From Sphingomonas sp. (lineage in GTDB: Bacteria > Pseudomonadota > Alphaproteobacteria > Sphingomonadales > Sphingomonadaceae), in the NCBI GenBank assembly GCA_025935515.1, contig JAICVC010000088.1:1-8766 (forward strand): a stretch of 8,766 nt of DNA. Reading direction: 5' to 3'. Numbering within the stretch: the stretch's first letter is position 1; each line of letters opens with the position of its first letter. Below the pieces are notes generated by a model. It was not told the DNA's origin. It did no database searches and saw only the letters and a list, made by a program, of their open reading frames with translations. Shown here piece after piece: positions 6,504-8,766 of this stretch. Position numbers and translations under genes: made by a program.

Positions 6504-7534
6504 GCGGTTCCGACCAGCTCCGAGATATTGCCGATGCCCTCGCGCTTCAGCCGCGCCGCCAGGCCGCTCGCGATGTGGCGCGCGATGCCGGGGCCCTCAT
6601 AAACCATCGCGCTGTAGAGCTGGATCAGGCTCGCGCCGGCGCGGATGCGCTCCCACGCGTCGTCGGCAGTGGCGATTCCGCCCACGCCGATGAGCGGGAT
6701 TTGCCCGCCCAAGGCCGAGCGGAAGTCACGCAGCGCGTTGAGCGCCAGCCCCTTGAGGGGCCGGCCCGACAGTCCGCCTGGCTCGCTCGCGAACCGCGAC
6801 TTGAGCAAGGGCCGCGAAACCGTGGTGTTGGCGACGATGATTGCATCGACGCCATGTTCGATCGCGACTCGGACGATCTGGTCCGGCTCGCCATCGCCGA
6901 GATCGGGCGCGACCTTGAGAAAGATCGGCGGGCCGTTCTCCGGCCGGGCCTCCTTGACGGCCTCCAGCAGCGCCTTGAGCGCGCCTTCGTCCTGCAGCTG
7001 GCGAAGGCCCGGCGTGTTGGGCGAGCTGATGTTGATGGTCAGATATTTGGCCACCGGCGCCATTGCCCGAACGCCGGCCACATAGTCGGCGATCCGGTCG
7101 GCGCTGTCCTTGTTGGCGCCGATGTTGACGCCGACGATGCCGGGCCGGCGCATGGCTTCGTGCAGGCGTCTGTGGGCCGCCGCCTGGCCGGCGTTGTTGA
7201 AGCCCAGCCGGTTGATCACCGCGCCGTCTTCGCTGAGCCGGAACAGCCGCGGCTTCGGATTCCCGTCCTGCGGCCGCGGCGTCAGCGTCCCTACCTCGAC
7301 GAAGCCGAAGCCTTGGCTGAGCATCTGGCGGGGTACCTCGGCATCCTTGTCGAACCCCGCGGCGAGCCCGACCGGCGTTGGGAAATCGATCCCCGCGACG
7401 CGTATTCCGAGCGAGGCCGGGAAGTCCGGCGGCCGGCGCGGCGGCATGAGCTTCAATGCCCTGATCGTCAGGCGATGCGCAGTCTCGGCATCGAATGCGA
7501 ACGCCAGTGGCCGGATGAGCGGATAGAGGCGCAC
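6500..7534 (-). CDS. pyrD: Dihydroorotate dehydrogenase (quinone), class 2
   Basis: A 344-residue FMN enzyme that oxidises dihydroorotate to orotate and passes electrons to the quinone pool at the inner membrane face, the fourth step of pyrimidine synthesis. Class 2 features: an N-terminal helical membrane-contact region (residues 1-30, MRLYPLIRPLAFAFDAETAH), GLAAGFDKDA (56-65), EVGTLTPRPQDGNPKPRLFRL (80-100), INRLGFNN (107-114), GVNIGANK (135-142), NISSPNTPGLR (168-178) with the catalytic Ser171 of class 2 enzymes, KVAPDL (207-212), NTTVSRP (236-242), GGLSGRPLK (253-261), and GVGGI (283-287) with QLYSAMVYEGP (305-315) binding FMN phosphate. The start is a GTG at 7534-7532, chosen because the class 2 N-terminus begins there. 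No good ribosome binding site precedes it. The leader is a REP-like repeat starting within about 10 nt. The gene is complete and standalone. Confidence 0.95.
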   Translation of the reverse strand: MRLYPLIRPLAFAFDAETAHRLTIRALKLMPPRRPPDFPASLGIRVAGIDFPTPVGLAAGFDKDAEVPRQMLSQGFGFVEVGTLTPRPQDGNPKPRLFRLSEDGAVINRLGFNNAGQAAAHRRLHEAMRRPGIVGVNIGANKDSADRIADYVAGVRAMAPVAKYLTINISSPNTPGLRQLQDEGALKALLEAVKEARPENGPPIFLKVAPDLGDGEPDQIVRVAIEHGVDAIIVANTTVSRPLLKSRFASEPGGLSGRPLKGLALNALRDFRSALGGQIPLIGVGGIATADDAWERIRAGASLIQLYSAMVYEGPGIARHIASGLAARLKREGIGNISELVGTA

Positions 7535-7540
7535 CCGGTT

Positions 7541-7575
7541 CGTCTGTCATTGAGAGCGCAGCGAAGCAATCCACG
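7541..7575. repeat. REP-like intergenic repeat ('MDCFAAL.MT' type) at the pyrD start
   Basis: The segment includes TCATTGAGAGCGCAGCGAAG at 7548-7567 and ends in CAATCCA. On the minus strand it would translate as MDCFAALSMTD. I recognise this as a short dispersed repeat seen in many sphingomonad and other alphaproteobacterial intergenic regions, often mistaken for coding sequence. ATTG and CAAT at 7549-7552 and 7568-7571 are complementary ends of a weak palindrome. It lies immediately upstream of the pyrD GTG and so probably forms most of the pyrD leader. Identification is from memory; copy number in this genome cannot be seen here. Confidence 0.6.
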
Positions 7576-7586
7576 TCTATTTGGGT

Positions 7587-7669
7587 TCACGCGGAGACGC
7601 GGAGAGCGCGGAGAGGGTGATGGCATTCTCGACCTCTCTCTGCCTCCGCGTCTCCGCGTCTCCGCGTGA
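7587..7669. repeat. Long imperfect palindrome (18-nt perfect arms), probable dispersed repeat or terminator-like hairpin
   Basis: TCACGCGGAGACGCGGAG at 7587-7604 is perfectly complementary to 7652-7669. Pairing extends inward by A7605-T7651, a bulged base at 7606, and CGCGGAG 7607-7613 with CTCCGCG 7644-7650, leaving a loop of about 30 nt with further GAGAG/CTCTC pairing possible. The arms also contain the tandem 8-mer CCGCGTCT. This type (reading LRVSA or ETRRRG when translated) is familiar from intergenic DNA of several bacterial groups. It sits between divergent pyrD and the Rrf2 regulator, so it is not placed to terminate either gene, and no U-tract follows. Confidence 0.75.
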
Positions 7670-7690
7670 GGAGATTCTATGTGCCCGCAG

Positions 7691-7719
7691 TTGAGTTTCG
7701 GAGCGCAACGCACTAAATC
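7691..7719 (+). promoter_or_regulatory. Possible promoter of the regulator-suf operon
   Basis: TTGAGT at 7691-7696 resembles a -35 box, and TAAATC at 7714-7719 (17-nt spacing) or CTAAAT at 7713-7718 (16-nt spacing) is a weak -10 candidate. The -10 would lie inside the left arm of the inverted repeat at 7713-7741, and transcription would begin about 18 nt before the start codon. This is inference from consensus and position; the -10 matches only about half of the sigma-70 consensus. Confidence 0.35.
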
Positions 7720-7741
7720 GGACGGGAAAGCTCCGAATTAG
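7713..7741. promoter_or_regulatory. 29-bp inverted repeat, probable operator of the Rrf2-type regulator
   Basis: Arms CTAAATCGGA (7713-7722) and TCCGAATTAG (7732-7741) are reverse complements with one mismatch in ten, separated by 9 nt. The repeat ends 2 nt before the regulator's ATG. Dimeric Rrf2/IscR proteins bind palindromes of about this size and often repress their own operon, so autoregulation of the regulator-sufB operon is the simplest reading. The symmetry is seen directly; the binding role is inferred. If bound, the protein would cover the likely -10 and transcription start. Confidence 0.6.
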
Positions 7742-7743
7742 AC

Positions 7744-8223
7744 ATGCGCCTGAGCCATCTCGCCGATTATGCGGTCGTATTGATGACCGCCGCCGCCCGC
7801 CGTCCCGCGGGCGAGCGCCTCAGCGCGACCGAGCTCGCGAACGACACCGGCGTGCCGCTTCCGACGGCCCAGAAATTGATGGGCCAGCTCGCCGCGTGCG
7901 GCCTCCTGTCGAGCGCGCGGGGCGCATCCGGCGGCTTCGCGCTGGCGCGGCCGGCCGAGGCGATCAGCCTCGCCGACATCGTCGAAGCGGTCGAAGGCCC
8001 GATCGCGATGACCGTCTGCTCTGGTCACGATGGTCCGTCGGACTGCGCGCTGGACGCACATTGCCGGGTCAAGCCGCACATGGGGATCGTCGGGAACGCG
8101 GTGCGCGGGGCACTCGGCGCGGTCAGCCTTCAACATCTCAGCAGCTCCCCGGCGAAGGCCGGGGTCCAGCCCGGACAAGAAAAAGCCTGGGCTCCTGCCT
8201 CCGCAGGAGCACAGTCCCGATGA
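7744..8223 (+). CDS. Rrf2-family transcriptional regulator of the SUF operon, with repeat-encoded C-terminus
   Basis: A 159-residue Rrf2/IscR-like DNA-binding protein. Residues 1-70 form the winged helix-turn-helix (MRLSHLADYAVVLMTAAAR, then LSATELANDTGVPLPTAQKLMGQLAACGLLSSARGASGGFALARP with the wing at GASGGF). ISLADIVEAVEGPIA (74-88) is the dimerisation helix region. Cys92, Cys101 and Cys107 follow the IscR-like C...C...C spacing for an Fe-S cluster, so it probably senses Fe-S status. Family similarity and direct coupling to sufB point to control of the SUF operon. Residues from about 133 to 159 (SSSPAKAGVQPGQEKAWAPASAGAQSR) do not look like Rrf2 sequence; they are the translation of a two-hairpin dispersed repeat. 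The stop overlaps the sufB start (ATGA). ATG 7744 gives the standard N-terminus; GGGAAAG 13 nt upstream is a poor ribosome binding site. Confidence 0.9.
   Translation: MRLSHLADYAVVLMTAAARRPAGERLSATELANDTGVPLPTAQKLMGQLAACGLLSSARGASGGFALARPAEAISLADIVEAVEGPIAMTVCSGHDGPSDCALDAHCRVKPHMGIVGNAVRGALGAVSLQHLSSSPAKAGVQPGQEKAWAPASAGAQSR
8140..8215. repeat. Two-hairpin dispersed repeat inside the regulator's 3' end
   Basis: Two adjacent hairpins are visible. The first is CCCCGGC (8147-8153), loop GAAG, GCCGGGG (8158-8164). The second is GCTCCTGC (8191-8198), loop CTCC, GCAGGAGC (8203-8210). The plus-strand translation, SPAKAGVQ...KAWAPASAG, is the signature of a palindromic repeat common between sphingomonad genes. 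Here it is in frame with the regulator and ends about 5 nt before sufB. Hairpins are read directly; membership in a dispersed family is from memory. Exact element ends are approximate. Confidence 0.75.
8205..8209 (+). promoter_or_regulatory. sufB ribosome binding site inside a hairpin arm
   Basis: AGGAG at 8205-8209 ends 10 nt before the sufB ATG at 8220 and is the only good Shine-Dalgarno sequence there. All five bases lie in the 3' arm of the 8-bp hairpin 8191-8210, so free mRNA would hide the site. Ribosomes finishing the regulator, whose stop overlaps the sufB start, would open it. This predicts strong translational coupling. Confidence 0.6.
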
Positions 8224-8766
8224 ACGAGGCCGTCAAGAACCGCGAGCTGCGCGACAAGATCGCGCAGGATTACGAATGGGGCTTCGTCTCCGACGTCGAG
8301 CAGGAATTCGCGCCCAAGGGCCTAAGCGAAGACACGGTCCGCTTCATCTCGGGCAAGAAGGGCGAGCCCGAGTGGATGCTCGACTGGCGCCTCAAGGCCT
8401 ACCGCGCCTGGCTTGAGATGGAGGAGGTCAGCTGGGCTAAGCTCGACATCCCCGAGATCGATTACCAGGACGCATATTATTACGCCGCGCCCAAGGCGAA
8501 GCCGAAGCTCGCGTCGCTGGACGAGCTCGATCCCGAAATCCGCCGCACCTACGAGAAGCTCGGGATCCCGATCGAGGAGCAGAAGGTGCTGGCCGGGGTC
8601 GAAGGCGCGGCCAGGGTCGCGGTCGATGCGGTGTTCGACAGCGTTTCCGTCGCGACCACGTTCCGCGAAGAGCTGAAGAAGGCCGGTGTCATCTTCCTCT
8701 CCATCTCCGAAGCGATCCGCGAGCATCCGGAGCTGGCGAAGAAGTATCTCGGCAGCGTCGTTCCGC
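8220..8766 (+). CDS. sufB: Fe-S cluster assembly scaffold SufB, N-terminal part, cut by window edge
   Basis: The first 182 residues of SufB, which with SufC and SufD forms the scaffold that builds and transfers Fe-S clusters in the cytoplasm. Recognisable SufB segments are YEWGFVSDVEQEFAPKGLSEDTVRFIS (18-44), EPEWMLDWRLKAYRAW (49-64), IDYQDAYYYAAPK (80-92), LDELDPEIRRTYEKLGIP (99-116), EQKVLAGVEGAARVAVDAVFDSVSVATTF (119-147) and GVIFLSISEAIREHPEL (155-171). The C-terminal core domain with the catalytic cysteine lies beyond the window, so completeness cannot be judged. The ATG overlaps the regulator's TGA (ATGA, 4-nt overlap), placing sufB as second gene of an operon likely continuing into sufC, sufD and sufS. 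Confidence 0.95.
   Translation, partial: MNEAVKNRELRDKIAQDYEWGFVSDVEQEFAPKGLSEDTVRFISGKKGEPEWMLDWRLKAYRAWLEMEEVSWAKLDIPEIDYQDAYYYAAPKAKPKLASLDELDPEIRRTYEKLGIPIEEQKVLAGVEGAARVAVDAVFDSVSVATTFREELKKAGVIFLSISEAIREHPELAKKYLGSVVP

Noticed and set aside
6575..7669. 364-codon open frame on the plus strand opposite pyrD
   Set aside because: It is the antisense of a clear pyrD with all class 2 motifs. Its last part only reads through the intergenic palindrome (LRVSA ending).
1..8766. New defence, CRISPR, phage or toxin-antitoxin system
   Set aside because: No array of spaced repeats, nuclease, integrase, transposase or toxin-like gene pair is present. All complete genes fall into known housekeeping or small lipoprotein families.

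Overview
The window looks like chromosomal DNA of an alphaproteobacterium, most likely a sphingomonad (Sphingomonadales). The basis is high GC throughout, proteins that read like sphingomonad homologues (Rrf2-type SUF regulator followed by sufB, class 2 PyrD, long-chain acyl-CoA synthetase with the TSGTGGAPRG loop), and three short intergenic repeat types that I recognise from that group. This assignment rests on pattern memory, not on a search.

Layout. (1) Positions 1-184, minus strand: the 5' part of a SIMPL-domain (DUF541) membrane-anchored protein that runs off the left edge. (2) Positions 295-2491, plus strand: a tight three-gene run of glyoxalase I (VOC family, broken by an apparent 1-base deletion near 510/511), a nitronate monooxygenase-family flavoprotein, and glyoxalase II (gloB). 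Gene 1 and gene 2 overlap by 7 nt, and gene 3 starts 9 nt after gene 2. (3) Positions 2553-2966, plus strand: a small lipoprotein of unknown function. It meets, tail to tail, a minus-strand long-chain acyl-CoA synthetase (2963-4708). (4) Positions 4785-6503, plus strand: an exported gamma-glutamyltransferase, which meets, tail to tail, minus-strand pyrD (6500-7534). Both convergent pairs share the same palindromic CTAG as overlapping stop codons. (5) Positions 7535-7743: a 209-nt intergenic region holding a REP-like repeat next to the pyrD start, an 83-nt hairpin repeat, and a 29-bp inverted repeat directly before the next gene. (6) Positions 7744-8766, plus strand: an Rrf2-family SUF regulator overlapping sufB by 4 nt (ATGA); sufB runs off the right edge.

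How the genes work together. GloA and GloB form the glutathione-dependent route that removes methylglyoxal, and gamma-glutamyltransferase also acts on glutathione, outside the cytoplasm. The regulator-sufB pair starts an iron-sulfur cluster assembly operon. PyrD and the acyl-CoA synthetase are housekeeping enzymes of pyrimidine and lipid metabolism. I see no phage, transposase, CRISPR, defence system or RNA gene.

The gene content is ordinary. The most interesting structure is at the regulator-sufB junction. A two-hairpin dispersed repeat appears to lie inside the reading frame, encode the last ~27 residues of the regulator, and supply the sufB ribosome binding site inside a hairpin arm. Also worth checking are the frameshift in glyoxalase I and the probable operator overlapping the regulator's promoter.
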